64,000 bases of DNA. Source: Thinopyrum elongatum (Eukaryota; Streptophyta; Magnoliopsida; Poales; Poaceae). The notes beneath the pieces are model-generated. The model ran no database searches and had not been told where the DNA came from. It saw only the letters and a program-made list of their open reading frames with translations. The DNA is taken from positions 422,524,483-422,588,482 of the forward strand of contig CM022303.1 of the NCBI GenBank assembly GCA_011799875.1, read 5' to 3'. Position numbers and translations under genes: made by a program. Positions within the stretch are counted from its first letter, which is position 1; each line of letters opens with the position of its first letter. Shown one piece after another: positions 1-10,367 of the stretch.

Positions 1-2832
1 AACAACTGCCATTCTGGAGTTCGCTTTGTCTTTCCGGGCGCGATGGAGAGCCTGGAGTTTGCGGAAATTCTCGCCCATGGCCTGAAGGAGCTGATCCTCT
101 TCAGATTTGCCTCTACTAGTGCCGGGATCGTCGACAACTTCAAGCCCGGCAGCAGTGATGATTTCTTCGAAAACTTCTCCTTCGACTGGTGCCCCAGCGC
201 TTGCCGTCCCCGGCAAGTTGACGAACAGGTTCTCGCCAACCTTGAGGTACTTGCTGGATGAGGGGCCTTCAGATGTTGATGGCTGGTCTTCAGTGGCCGC
301 CTCACCAGTGACAGGGGGCTCTGTGGCCGGTGCAGCGCCTGGCGCTCCTGCGGCAGGAATGCTGTCAGTGCGGTCCTCAGCCTCCCCTTCAGCAGGTTCT
401 TCGGCGGTTTCCTCTTGTGCTGTCTTGGCGGCCTCCCCGTCAAGAGCACCACCAGCCTCGACAATGTCATCCTTGGTGGCCTCGCTGGCAGCGATCCTGT
501 CTGCTTCGGCGGCGGCATCCCTGGCGGTCTCCTCGATCACAACGTCGACGTCCATGTGTTCCATCACAGGGAACTCTGAAGGGCGAAGGAGGAAAACAGA
601 ATAAGATCGAGATTGGAGTTTGAAGCGACTAAAGACAGAGAGATAAGGAAAAGAATAACAAGCACTCTGAGGCAATCGATTACCTGCGTCGAGCTGTTGG
701 GAGGTGGCCTCGCCCTTCCCGGCAACTTCGGTTGCCGGGGGAGGGTTGCCGGTGTTCATGCTTGCCGGCTCCCCCTCAGTTAGGATGGGCTCGTCGGTGG
801 GATCTCTTGCCGGGGACGTGCTTGTGGGCGGAGCGGTCGATGAAGGAGGCACAATGGGGATGTCTTCTCCTTGTTGCCGTTCTTCTCCTATGAACCCAAA
901 GATATCAGCAGGCAAGAATGAAAGCCTCGGCACCCGCCAGCGGAAAAAGAACAATAAACTTACGCTGGGGGCTGTGTTGGGGGCTGCGCTGGGGGCTGGG
1001 TTGAGGATTAGACTCCGGGCTCACAATGACGGTTTCTGGCACGCTAGTCGAGCCTGCCGGGGGCTCGTCGCCCGTAGAAGTCCTTGACCTCTTCGCCATC
1101 CTCTCCAGCAAGGTTTCTGTGTCACTGCAGAGACAATACAAGCAAGTCAGTAAGATTGATGCAAGATTGGAAGGTAAAAGCTGTGGCAAAGTACTCACTC
1201 TTCTTCCTCTCGCTCCGGACTGAAGCCGGAGATGTCGAAATCGACCTCCGTTGCAGTGTCTGAGTGGGGAGGCAGAGGAGTCCTAGGCCGCTTGGCTGTG
1301 GCAGGCGCCGGGGCAGCTTCCGGTGCGGTGGTACGAGACCCTCCTGCCGCCCCAGCAGTGGCCGCTGGTGTGGGTCTCGCGCGCCGTGCGGGCTGTTGAC
1401 GAGCCCCCTGCCTCGGTCCAGTCTTGGCGGCCACTTTCTTGCCGGGGGCTTCGCCGCTCGAAGAGGGCTGGCTTGCCGGGATGGCAGATACAGCCTTCCG
1501 AAGAACACGCTTCGTCTTCTTCTTCGGGGGTGGGGGCTCTTCTCGCGTCTCTTCTTCTTCGGCCGTGTCCTCGCCGGACGAGCTCTCAGCGGCTGCGCCG
1601 CTCTCCTCCCCGGCAACCTCGCCCTCCCCGGCAGGCTTTACCTCCACTACCACCTCTGTGTCGCTAGCTTCCCACTCTGTGAAGCCGATGCTGTCGGCCT
1701 CCGCAGCAAGATTTGCCTCTTCCACCCTAGTAGCAATATAAGCTACTTCTTGGTCGGTGGTGGCTCGGATGAAATCTGACTCTTGCCGGACAAGCCTCTC
1801 CATCAAGCTGTCAAAGAACTTCTGCGCTTCCTCCTCGCTTGGCTCGGCCCAAGTCCGGTCAAGGCCGTGGGCATTAAACATCGGCAGGAAGGCAATGATT
1901 GACCCCAAGGCAGAGTTGTTGCACAAGTGGACAATCCTTGCCGGCAGCCGGTGCTTGTCTTCGCGCTGGAATAACTTCTGATGGAGAGTGCCAAGCTGCA
2001 TAGCGGTCAGATTGTTGTTCAGCCCAGGGCGCAATCTCATGATATCTGCCGTGTTCTTGTATTCCCAAGCTGGCCTTCCCCTGTTCTGCAGAGGGGCGAT
2101 GCGGCGGCGGAGAAAGTCGAAGCCGATCATCTCCATTGTCAATCCGGCAGCCTTCAGGCGGAGAATCCTGGTGGTGGCGATTGTGAGCCTCTCGTCTTCC
2201 GCAGCGAGATCGCTCCAATCCTTGCCGCGGACCACCTTCTGTTGCCGGGGATGACAAAAAGGATGGGGATCTGCTTCCTGGATCCAGCACCATTCAGCCC
2301 GCCACTCGTCCCACTTTTCGCCGTAAACTCCCTCTGGGTATATTTCTTTATTCCAAGCCCTTGGAATCTAGGCAATAGAACCAAAGAGAGCCTCTCCTTT
2401 TTGGATACGAGGGAAGAAATAATGGCGAAAAAGAGCAGAATTGGGGATCACGCCAACAAAATTCTCACAGAGATGGGCAAAGATAGACATGCAAAGTACT
2501 GCATTCGGCGTGAAATCAAGAAGACGGAAGCCGTATGTGTACATGATGTCATTGAAGAAGTCAGAAAAAGGGGGACAGAGCCCGCAATAGAAATATACAG
2601 TGAAGAAAGGATATCTGTCCGATCCACCTTTGGAGCAAGCACCTGGTATTACGCGTGTGGCGGGGTGAGCTTGCGTTCCCTTCGCCCACATGCATTGATA
2701 TCGCCCCTTCAGAGCTTCAGCATCGAGCGTCGGACGGAAGACGATGAGCCTCTTCCGCATCTTCGCCAGTTCGCTCTTCGGGACTTCGGCTTTCGCCTCC
2801 TTGCCCTTGCCTTTGCTGGCCTTGGGCAGCAT
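1..2832 (-). pseudogene. Antisense additional gene of copy A (4-exon structure, 3' end outside window)
   Basis: Minus-strand gene with ATG at 2832. Exons inferred by alignment to B and C are 2832-1199, 1124-964, 887-684 and 575 to beyond position 1. Introns are 74, 76 and 108 nt and begin GTGAGT, GTAAGT and GTAATC. Exon 1 carries a plant-mobile-type domain resembling Pfam Transposase_28 (PF04195, putative gypsy type transposon), then acidic and Lys/Pro-rich linkers. Exon 1 is 3 nt shorter than in B, and exon 2 is 24 nt longer through an in-frame SPQ-type repeat. One premature TAG (2370-2368) replaces a Trp codon, so this copy is broken. After it the frame stays open to the donor site. Function is unknown. 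It lies antisense to the genomic RNA of the element. Confidence 0.7.
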
Positions 2833-3194
2833 GGCGACTGTGAGGACGGAAGCTGGGGGTGGAGCAAGCGTGGGAGCAGCGGGCGGAAGAGGAAAAGGTT
2901 TCGCTCTGAGCTCGAGAGGAGGAAGGCGATGGCGATGGCCAGATTGAAAAGAAGAGGGGGGTAAATAGGTTTGTGCCTCTTTTATTCCCCAATGTGAATG
3001 TGCCTCTATAGGCGCAAGGCAGTTGCAGCCTTTTTGGCACGCTTCCCACATCGCGCGCTCCGTGCGCATAGTGGGGGGCACAGTAAAACAATATATTTAC
3101 GAGCAGTTAATCCCCTGCCACGCGTGCCCGTGCACTGTTTGGGCCTAGCCCAACAACGCCTCGCACTCGTGTATGGCCTAGGCCCGGGGGCTCC
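2833..3194. other. Leader between antisense gene and 3' LTR, copy A
   Basis: Non-coding. Compared with C (37968-38370), about 47 bp are missing near 2980, between two copies of GCCTCT. The missing piece includes a TATA-like ATAAAAAGG present in B and C upstream of the antisense ATG. No other feature seen. Confidence 0.55.
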
Positions 3195-4048
3195 TGTCGG
3201 TGTACTAAGTATTGGGCCACTAGTACCCTGTACTTGTGCACGGGCAGTTGTAGCCATCCTTGCGGCAAGGCTTGCCGGGAACAGCTCGAGGTCAATTCAA
3301 GCCATCAAGGAAATCATCAAGTCAGAGATCTGAGGATCAGCAGATAAGCAAAGCTGGGGTCCGAAGGCCAGCCTTCCCGGCAAGATCCTTGCCGGGATAG
3401 CCTGTGGAGCCCGGCAAGGCTTGGCGCCCGGCAAGGCCTGGCGCCCGGCAAGGCTTGGTGCCCGGCAAGGATCGGCGCCTGGCGAGATTCTGCCACTGTG
3501 CCATCGCTTTGGCACAGTAACAAGTCTGACATTCTGGGTCCTTCCCTGGTTGCGTGGCGATGTGCCAGTGGAGGAGAGCTTAAGCGGTGCTGATGGGATG
3601 GCTCCTTTTTCCATCCCCAAGAAAGTGAGGACACCTAAACGGACACCTCACGGTGCATTAAATGCGCTTGTCCTAATCCGTCAGGGGTTAGGTATGATAC
3701 CCTGTAGCTACTTTACACCTCAATGTATGTACATTCTGCCACTGTGGAGCCCCCTTTGAGCATATAAAAGGAGGCCCAAGGCAACTGCTACAGGGGAGGA
3801 GAACTTCTGGCCCATCCTGCATGCGTAGCTGCTCTTTGAACGTACTGTTCATTGCGAGCGCTCCTGAAGGTTGGGCACAAGAACATCAATAAGAACACAA
3901 AGCGGGAGTAGGGTTTTACGCTGATTAGCGGCCCGAACCTGGGTAAAAACTTCCCGCGTTGATCATTGGTTCTGCTGTTTGCGTATACCTCTCCCCCGCC
4001 GAATCATAAAGGGGTCTCTCGGGATCCCATAGGTGTCGTACCCCGACA
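3195..4048 (+). repeat. 3' LTR of copy A (854 bp)
   Basis: Starts TGTCGGTGTACTAAG and ends ACCCCGACA. It contains a short run of 17-bp units with core CCGGCAAGGCTTGG (about 3410-3475), a TATA box TATAAAAG at 3763-3770 and a conserved 3' half shared with the LTRs of B and C. It has fewer 17-bp units than C. Confidence 0.9.
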
Positions 4049-5346
4049 CTTCCTCCTCGCCTTCATTAATGCAGCCTTCAGCAATGCAATCATTCTATGG
4101 AGGAGAGAATGCGAATAAATACCGATACTTCTTACAAACATTTTCACATCTATACCACTTGCCCGCCCAATGGTGACGAATCCTTTCCTGCCTGTTGTTG
4201 CCACCAGTAGTTGATTCATGTCCAGATGGGGTTTTGTAGTTTTCTGGATCAGACATTTTAGCAGTGGTGTTATTCTCTCTGCCACCACCACCCTTCTTAG
4301 GATTCCTTCTAAGGATTTCCATCAGAGAATAAAGTGAGGGTGTTAGTGACCATTTCATCCTCAGGTTGACTGACAGCTCTTGGGATCTCTTCTACAACTC
4401 CTTTAGACTCACAAACCTTCTTTTTCTTCAGAGCCCTGTGTGGCTTAGAAGGTTTTCCTCCTCCTCTCATTTTCTTTCGCCCAGAACTTGGCGAAATTTG
4501 AGGTAGTTCTTCCTATGACTCAGAATTCTCTCCAAAACTAGATGCCATGAGACACTTGTGTAGAGGGTAGATGCGAGGGAAAATAGGGTCACAAGCATGC
4601 ACAAAAAATAGGGTCCAAAACAAAGCACACATCTAGAAGAAGGAAAACTAACGGGATAGCTCTGAGTGGGTCGCTTATCAGTTGAAACACAAAACACAGG
4701 GCGAAAATAAATAAATCGAGAGCAAAATACCAACAACAAATAGTCTCAGGGCTTAGGATCTGCAAGGAGAAACCCTGAGAGAGAGAGTTCCTTTGAGAAA
4801 GAGTTAGTTCATTTTCACAACCCACACTTATGTGGTATGTGGAGACCTCAATTGCCTCGAAGATGCAGAAACCTTCTTCCGTTGTTGTCCTTTGTAGCTC
4901 ATATGTGTAGTACAAGTGTAATCATACGAGTAAGCATTGAAATTGTTTCCAGAGACATGACCATAATGGTTTGAGGAAGTATGCATGTACTCCTTCTGTC
5001 GAGAGTTCAACAAGTTTTCCTTGGAGGGAACAATAGCATTGTTCTGTGAGTGGTTTTTACTCCTTCGAAGTGAACTGTCCTGCAAGGTCAGGTTAGCTGT
5101 GACAGACAGCTTTTTAATCAGGCACTTCATCACCCATATTTGCTTCTTGGGTGATTCTACCCTGTAGTTAGTGCCGACATACTGAGCAAATACCTTACCA
5201 TTCTGTTGTTTGAAGAATTTGTAGTTCGAGTCATCTGACTCATTTTTGTCAACGAGAATGGGACAGTCATATCCAGCCAGAAGTGCAGGTTCGATGGTTT
5301 TGCTTTTAGCAAGAACCCAACTTGTTTGAGGATATTGCTTAGGAGT
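4049..5346 (-). pseudogene. Degenerate downstream gag / start of pol, Copia element
   Basis: No continuous frame survives. Short minus-strand segments (for example 5366-5157, 5133-4828 and 4358-4095) read like Copia polyprotein between the coiled-coil gag part and the pol region. They include a cysteine- and aspartate-containing stretch around 5260-5180 and a Lys/Gly-rich stretch around 4310-4280. Frame changes every 100-300 bp. Copy A's LTR cuts the region at 4048/4049. The assignment is positional, and I see no intact catalytic motif. Confidence 0.4.
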
Positions 5347-6000
5347 CTAGTAAGTTCTATCAACATTGAGTTTCTTCTCGAAATCTAAACCCTCCTTTCT
5401 GGGGGTTTTGTGCAGAAGTGACTTCTTCAGAACATCACACAGAGTCTGATGCCCTTTTAGGCTTCTGAGCATGCCTGTCTCAAGCAAGTTCTTTAACCTG
5501 GAATTTTTGTCAGAGATTGCAACAAATTCCTTGGAAGAGGGGTTAGAGATATCATTTGTAGTAGTTGCAACATTCTCGATGATAGCATTGAATGTTTCTG
5601 CAGTGGAAACAACATTGCAAAGCCTTAAGCATTTTAGACATGGAGGCACAAAATCATCAGGAGGTTTTTCAGATTGCTCAGCGAAGAGACAAGCGTTTTC
5701 ATTCACAAGCATGTTATAAGACTCTTTTAGTGACTTGAGTTCTTGGTTCTTGTTAAGGATTTTATTTGATAAACTCTTGAAGCCATTAGCAAGAGAATTA
5801 TAGCGATTGGATAAATCATCGATAGTTGAAGAAAGAGCATCATGCTCTTCGGTTAACTCTTGAATTTTCTCCATCTTTTTGACTAGTAATCCTTCAGATT
5901 TCCTTAGATTTTTCTCAAGCTTTTTAAGTTTATCTTGTTGAGATTTAGCAATCTTGACAAGTTTAGCATAGGCAATGTTTTCCGAAGAGAATTCAGTCAT
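5347..6000 (-). pseudogene. Copia gag, coiled-coil segment
   Basis: An open minus-strand stretch of about 217 codons. It is rich in Lys, Glu, Leu, Ser and Asn and has heptad-like spacing in its first 120 residues, consistent with the coiled-coil part found in some Copia gag polyproteins. It is followed by a Cys-containing segment (PPCLKCLRL) and a Ser/Asn-rich region. It lies downstream of the UBN2-like and zinc-knuckle remnants, the expected order for this polyprotein. The apparent ATG at 6000 is probably internal, because upstream homologous sequence continues in another frame. Not functional alone. Confidence 0.55.
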
Positions 6001-6399
6001 GGATTTTCGATATTTTGATGATACCTATTCCCTTGAGGTTTTTGCCATGAGACAGAGTGTGGTGGATTCATCATCACTTGAAGCATCATCTTCGATGTCT
6101 GATTGTAAGTGACTGTTCGGATGATTCATGAGCGACGAATGCAGTTCCTCTGCCCAAACCGCTATATAACTCTTCATCATCTGATTCGGATTCATATATT
6201 TCATCTTTGGAGTCCATTGTGATTCCAGCACACACACCAGCCAGCTGAGACATTCTCTTCATATTTGATTCGATGATTCCTTTGGCTCGCGCGTTAGTTA
6301 CTGGTCTCTTTGAAGAGGATGTGGATGGTTCATTTTTTTGTGAGCTTAGTATGACAGTTCATGCGAGTGAATCCAATGCAATGAAGAGAGCGCCACCTA

Positions 6400-6500
6400 C
6401 TGCTTGGTTTTGCACTCATTTCCCAGTTAGGGCAATCAGCAATGAAATGACCATAATGCTTTCACTTGTAACACTTCATTTCTTTCAGAGGTAATCTTCT
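6400..6500 (-). pseudogene. Remnant CCHC zinc knuckle of Copia gag
   Basis: Minus-strand translation around 6480-6425 gives C-Y-K-stop-K-H-Y-G-H-F-I-A-D-C, a Copia nucleocapsid knuckle with an internal TGA. It lies between the UBN2-like segment (6920-6624) and the coiled-coil segment (6000-5347), which is the expected order. Confidence 0.5.
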
Positions 6501-6623
6501 CGAGGATTCAGATGGTTCATCTTTGTCAGCATTGGTGAGATACAAATTCCGTCTCCTGAGTTTATTGAGCCTTTCTATGAGCATTTGGAGTTCCCTTGTG
6601 ACTGAGTGTTGACTCACGACATC

Positions 6624-6920
6624 TTATTCTTCTTGGGAACTATCATAATGTTTAAGAATTTCTCCTTCACTCTCCGAAGAAGACTCTGGTTGCCCATTTT
6701 CATGTTCCATATTTTCTTCATGAATGGTCAGTAGTGTCATGATTTCAATGTAGTGACGTTCTTCAAAATCAGGTCTTTGCTTGATTTCAGATATGACGGA
6801 GTCAAATGTTGCATCAAGAGAACTGAGCAGTTTGTTGACCACATCTTTTTTGGTGATGTCTTTCACTCCCCGTTGATGTAGTCTTTCAACAATATTGGTT
6901 AGACGATGAGTGAGCTCCAT
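6624..6920 (-). pseudogene. Copia gag, UBN2-like segment
   Basis: Minus-strand frame of 98 codons. It contains KKDVVNKLLSSL, a motif about expected sites of SxIKQRPDFEE type, and an acidic tail with MTLLTIHEEN. These are typical of the C-terminal half of the UBN2 (gag-polypeptide of LTR copia-type) domain. It follows the N-terminal gag segment at 7272-7005 after a short frame break. It is part of the same broken polyprotein and not a separate gene. Confidence 0.65.
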
Positions 6921-7004
6921 GGCACTTTCCTTTCAAAGACTTCGGGAGTGAGCGAACATTGCACAAAGAATATCAGTATGTGCTTTCGTTCTGATGATAA
7001 CTAC

Positions 7005-7272
7005 TTAATGAACATGTTTGATGGCATCTTCTTTGGTCGTATCAAGATTTTGGAACCTAATGAAAGTATCTCTGGAGATGCTGTCGCAGATGATATCTTT
7101 CGCTTGTGCATTCAGCTGAATGTTTGCTTCATCCATAGGAGTGGGTGTCTTTGGGTGTTGCATGGTATATCCATTTTCCACAATTTGCCATAGCTCAGCG
7201 CTGATCTCTTGAAGTCTGATTTTCATTCTACCTTGCCAGTAGACATAATAATTTCCATCGAAGATAGGAAAC
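7005..7272 (-). pseudogene. Copia gag, N-terminal segment (downstream of solo-LTR insertion)
   Basis: Minus-strand frame with FPIFDGNYYVYWQGRMK and later WQIVENGY, the classic start of Copia gag (DUF4219/UBN2 type). The codons up to position 7272 continue directly from 8852-8891 once the solo LTR and one GAAAC are ignored. The ATG at 7283 lies inside the inserted LTR and is not the native start. A stop at about 7005 ends the frame. Confidence 0.7.
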
Positions 7273-8851
7273 TGAAAGTGCAACTAATCCCCGGGTGGTT
7301 TTGGTAATTCATAACAACATATAGCTCATTGAACTAATATCCATTCAAGTTTAATATTTCAGAAAGTTCAATGAATGACATGGCATGGACTAGAGATGTG
7401 GACCCCTCAAAATGCTACGGACACATATTGGCATAAGCTCAAGACTCTTCATTTCTATTTTAGTGATCCAAGATCACATTGAGTCCATAGGAAAGCCAAT
7501 ACTATTAAAAGGGGATGAGGTGTTGCTTAATGTCTTGCTTGCTCAAGGTGCTTAGTGATATTGCTCCAAAGCCCTCAACCACTTTCTCATTCCAAATATG
7601 TCCAAAACCCAAAGTCAAACTCGGCCCCACCGAATCATCCTATCCGGAGCCACCGAGTTCATATGACATAGCCACTGCCAGAAACCCTAATAGTTCGGTC
7701 ACACCGATACGGATCTTGGTCTCACCGAGATGGCCTTGCAAACTCTCTATTTCCTGTTGCAATTATTTCGGTCTCACTGAAACAGCGATCGGTCACACCG
7801 AGTTAGCTTGACATTTTCTCTGTTACCTTATTGCTTCACTTCGATCTCACTGAGTTGATGCAATCGGTGCCACCGAGTTGATGTTTGCCCTAAGCCCTAG
7901 CACATCGGTCCCACCGAGTTGTTCCAGTCGTCTCACCGAGATTCCTAACATTCACATTTTGAACTAAATCGATCTCACCGAGTTCTGCTATTCGGTCTGA
8001 CCGAGTTGGGTCAAATGTGTGTAACGGTTGGATTTTGTGTGGAGGCTATATATACCCCTCCACCCCCTTCTCCATATGTGAGAGAGCCATCAGAACGTGC
8101 CTACACTTCCAGCATACATTTTCTGAGAGAGAACCACCTACTCATGTGTTGAGATCAAGATATACCAATCCTACCACAAGAATCTTGATTTCTAGCCTTC
8201 CCCAAGTTGCTTTCCACTCAAATCATCTCTCCACCATATCCAAATCTGTGAGAGAGAGTTGAGTGTTGGGGAGACTATCATTTGAAGCACAAGAGCAAGG
8301 AGTTCATCATCAACACAACATCTATTACCTTTTGGAGAGTGGTGTCTCCTAGATTGGTTAGGTGTCGCTTGGGAGCCTCCGACAAGATTGTGGAGTTGAA
8401 CCAAGAAGTTTGTAAGGGCAAGGAGATCACCTACTTTGTGAAGATCTACCCGAGTGAGGCAAGTCCTTTGTGGGCGATGGCCATGGTGGGATAGACAAGG
8501 TTGCTTCTTCGTGGACCCTTCATGGGTGGAGCCCTCCATGGACTCGCGCAACCGTTACCCTTCGTGGGTTGAAGTCTCCATCAACGTGGATGTACGATAG
8601 CACCACCTATCGGAACCACGCCAAAAATCTCCGTGTCATCATTGCGTTTGCACTCTCCAAACCCTTCCGTTTACCTTCATATGCAATGTTTTACTTTCCG
8701 CTGCTACACTCTTAGAATTGCATGTGTTGTTTGATTGCTTGACTTATGCCAATTGCTAAAATCTGCCCACAACTAAAATTGGTAAAAGGTTAGATTTTTA
8801 TTTGGCCAAGTAGTCTAATCACCCCCCTCTAGACCTACTTTCGATCCTACA
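7273..8851 (+). repeat. Solo LTR (1,579 bp) inserted in Copia gag
   Basis: Begins TGAAAGTGCAACTAATCC and ends CGATCCTACA. It is flanked on both sides by GAAAC (7268-7272 and 8852-8856), a 5-bp TSD. A TATATATA box at 8047-8054 suggests plus-strand transcription. Between about 7615 and 8010 it carries many copies of a palindrome-like motif TCGGT(N)3ACCGA. No internal retrotransposon sequence remains, so this is a solo LTR formed by LTR-LTR recombination. Its distal part (from 7978) is inside the tandem duplication. Confidence 0.88.
7615..8010. repeat. Array of TCGGTnnnACCGA motifs in solo LTR
   Basis: At least ten imperfect occurrences of TCGGT followed by 2-4 bases and CACCGA (for example TCGGTCTCACCGAG, TCGGTCACACCGAG), irregularly spaced by 15-40 bp. 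Each unit is an inverted repeat with arms TCGGT/ACCGA. They lie upstream of the TATA box, in U3. Confidence 0.8.
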
Positions 8852-8891
8852 GAAACCTTTCAAAGCGTGAGGATCTACCTGCATACGACAT
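8852..8891 (-). pseudogene. Start of Copia gag (split by solo LTR)
   Basis: ATG at 8891-8889 opens a frame M-S-Y-A-G-R-S-S-R-F-E-R that joins in frame to FPIFDGNYY at 7272 when the solo LTR and one TSD copy are removed. This fixes the native gag start about 55 nt downstream of the primer-binding site. The same segment is repeated in the tandem duplicate around 11545-11584. Confidence 0.7.
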
Positions 8892-8945
8892 ACCCAAAAC
8901 TCGAAGCTTGTTAGACCTTTAATAAACAGAGACAGGGAGAACCTT

Positions 8946-8956
8946 CTCTGATACCA
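8946..8956 (-). other. Primer-binding site of Copia element
   Basis: Minus strand reads TGGTATCAGAG, complementary to the 3' end of initiator methionine tRNA, 2 nt from the LTR end (CTAACA at 8959). Repeated at 11639-11649 in the tandem duplicate. Confidence 0.85.
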
Positions 8957-8958
8957 AT

Positions 8959-9476
8959 TGTTAGGACCGAGTATATCGACTAGAGGGGGGTGAATGGGAG
9001 ATTAAAAAATTCTTGCAAGTGTTTTGAATTGCACGCAAACACAGCAACAGAATACGTTTAGATAAGACAATAATGAACGTGCACTTCAGTGAGGAGAAAA
9101 TCTTTCGAGGTAAGAAGCTATAATCATTTGAGCATAATAGATCACGGGCTTGACGATAACAATGGTGATGTTGTAAGCTATCAGATGAAGTAGCATGGAA
9201 GAATGACAACAAAGATATGAAGGCAAAGCTAACAGGGAAAACAGTGATGATTGCGAAAGATACACAGGCTAAAACATAAGAAGCGGTACTAAGATCATAT
9301 ATATATATATATCTATCGACACTGAGCACGAAAGTAAAATGCTAAAGGGAATGCAGTAAAGAGAAGTGAACCAATGGTGCTCGATGGTGAAAGAAGGATT
9401 TGGTAGGCGAGTTCGCCCTTCTGCCAAAGGACTACGTCTGGTTGGAGGGACTTGTGATTGAACACATGAGCAAACC
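8959..9476 (-). repeat. Copia LTR, inner part (duplicate 1)
   Basis: Inner end of the Copia 5' LTR (minus orientation), ending CTAACA next to the PBS. Includes a (TA)n run at about 9296-9312. Copy of the B-family LTR starts at 9477. The LTR continues at 25280. Confidence 0.75.
9296..9312. repeat. (TA)n microsatellite, unit 1
   Basis: Short TA repeat in the Copia LTR. The duplicate at about 11990-12017 is longer and uninterrupted. Confidence 0.85.
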
Positions 9477-10367
9477 TGTCGGGGGACGACACCTATGGGA
9501 TCCCCGAGAGACCCCTTTACGATTCGGCGGGGGGAGAGGTACACGCAAAGAGCAGAACCAGTAATCGACGCGGGAAGTTTTTACCCAGGTTCGGGCCGCA
9601 GATCAGCGTAAAACCCTACTCCTGCTTTGTGTTCTTATTGATGTTCTTGAGCCCAGCCTTCAGGAGCGCTCGCAATGAATAGTGCGTTCAAAGAGCAGCT
9701 ACGCATGCAGAATGGGCCAGAAGTTCTCCTCCTCTGTAGCAGTTGCCTTGGGCCTCCTTTTATATGCTCAAAGGGGTCTCCACAGTGGCAAAATGTACAT
9801 ACATTGAGGTGTAAAGTAGCTACAGGGTATCATATCTAACCCCTGACGGATTAGGACAAGCGCATTTAATGCACCGTGAGGTGTCCGTTTAGGTGTCCTC
9901 ACTTTCTTGGGGATGGAAAAAGGGGCCATCCCATCAGCACCGCTTAAGCTCTCCTCCACTGGCGCGTTGCCACGCATCCAGAGAAGGACCCAGAATGTCA
10001 GGCTTTGTTACTATGCCGGAGCGGTGGCATAGTGGCAGAATCTCGCCAGGCGCCGATCCTTGCCGGGCACCAATCCTTGCCGGGCGCCAGGGCTTGCCGG
10101 GTGCCGAGCTTTCCTGGGAACCAAGCCTTGTCGGGTGCCGAGGCTTGCCGGGCTCCACGGGCCATCCCGGCAAGGATCTTGCCGGGGAGGCTGGCCTTCG
10201 ATTACCAGCTTTGCTTATTTGCTGATTCTCAGATCTCTGACTTGATGATTTCCTTGATGACTTAAATCGACCTCGAGCTGATCCCGGCAAGCCTTGCCAC
10301 GAGGACGGCTACAACTGCCCGTGCACAAGTAAGGGGTACTAGTGGCCCAATACTTAGTACACCGACA
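9477..10367 (-). repeat. Duplicated LTR of copy B (891 bp)
   Basis: Minus-oriented Tat-family LTR reading TGTCGGGGGACG to CACCGACA on the plus strand, preceded by AAACC. It is the duplicate of 12178-13068 and not an independent insertion, because the flanks on both sides also match. TATA (minus) at 9764-9757. Confidence 0.9.

Larger units (their letters stand above)
1..4048 (+). mobile_element. Tat-type Ty3/gypsy element, copy A (3' part only)
   Basis: This is the downstream end of a plus-oriented LTR retrotransposon cut by the window edge. It contains the antisense gene (minus strand, 1-2832), a short leader (2833-3194) and a 3' LTR (3195-4048). Every segment has a close homologue in copies B and C. 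The LTR starts TGTCGGTG and ends CCCGACA. To its right the sequence switches abruptly to a minus-strand Copia element. The TSD cannot be checked because the left end is outside the window. The Tat-like assignment rests on the layout (extra antisense ORF between pol and the 3' LTR, as described for Grande and relatives) and on the protease and RT sequences in B and C. I do not assign a named wheat family. Confidence 0.85.
4049..9476 (-). mobile_element. Decayed Copia-type element (gag, leader, inner LTR), interrupted
   Basis: Reading the minus strand from right to left: LTR end (CTAACA at 8959), primer-binding site TGGTATCAGAG, leader, gag start at 8891, then gag remnants down to 4049. Copy A interrupts it on the left, so the rest of pol is not visible. 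A solo LTR (7273-8851) splits gag. The LTR continues at 25280-25917 and after 39252, because copies B and C inserted into it. Many stops and frameshifts make it non-functional. The methionine-tRNA-type PBS and the UBN2-like gag point to the Copia superfamily. Confidence 0.75.

Noticed and set aside
1981..2964. 327-codon plus-strand frame
   Set aside because: It lies opposite exon 1 of the antisense gene of copy A. Homologous mirror frames occur in B and C without conservation of their own, so it is a shadow of the real coding strand.
3405..3475. CRISPR-like array of 17-bp repeats
   Set aside because: Repeats are contiguous without unique spacers, lie inside a eukaryotic LTR and vary between LTR copies. 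It is a minisatellite.
8946..8956. Fragment of a tRNA gene
   Set aside because: Only the 11-nt methionine-tRNA complement is present, at the place expected of a retrotransposon primer-binding site. No cloverleaf.
9477..10367. Independent solo LTR insertion
   Set aside because: Both flanks match those of 12178-13068, so it arose by segmental duplication, not insertion.
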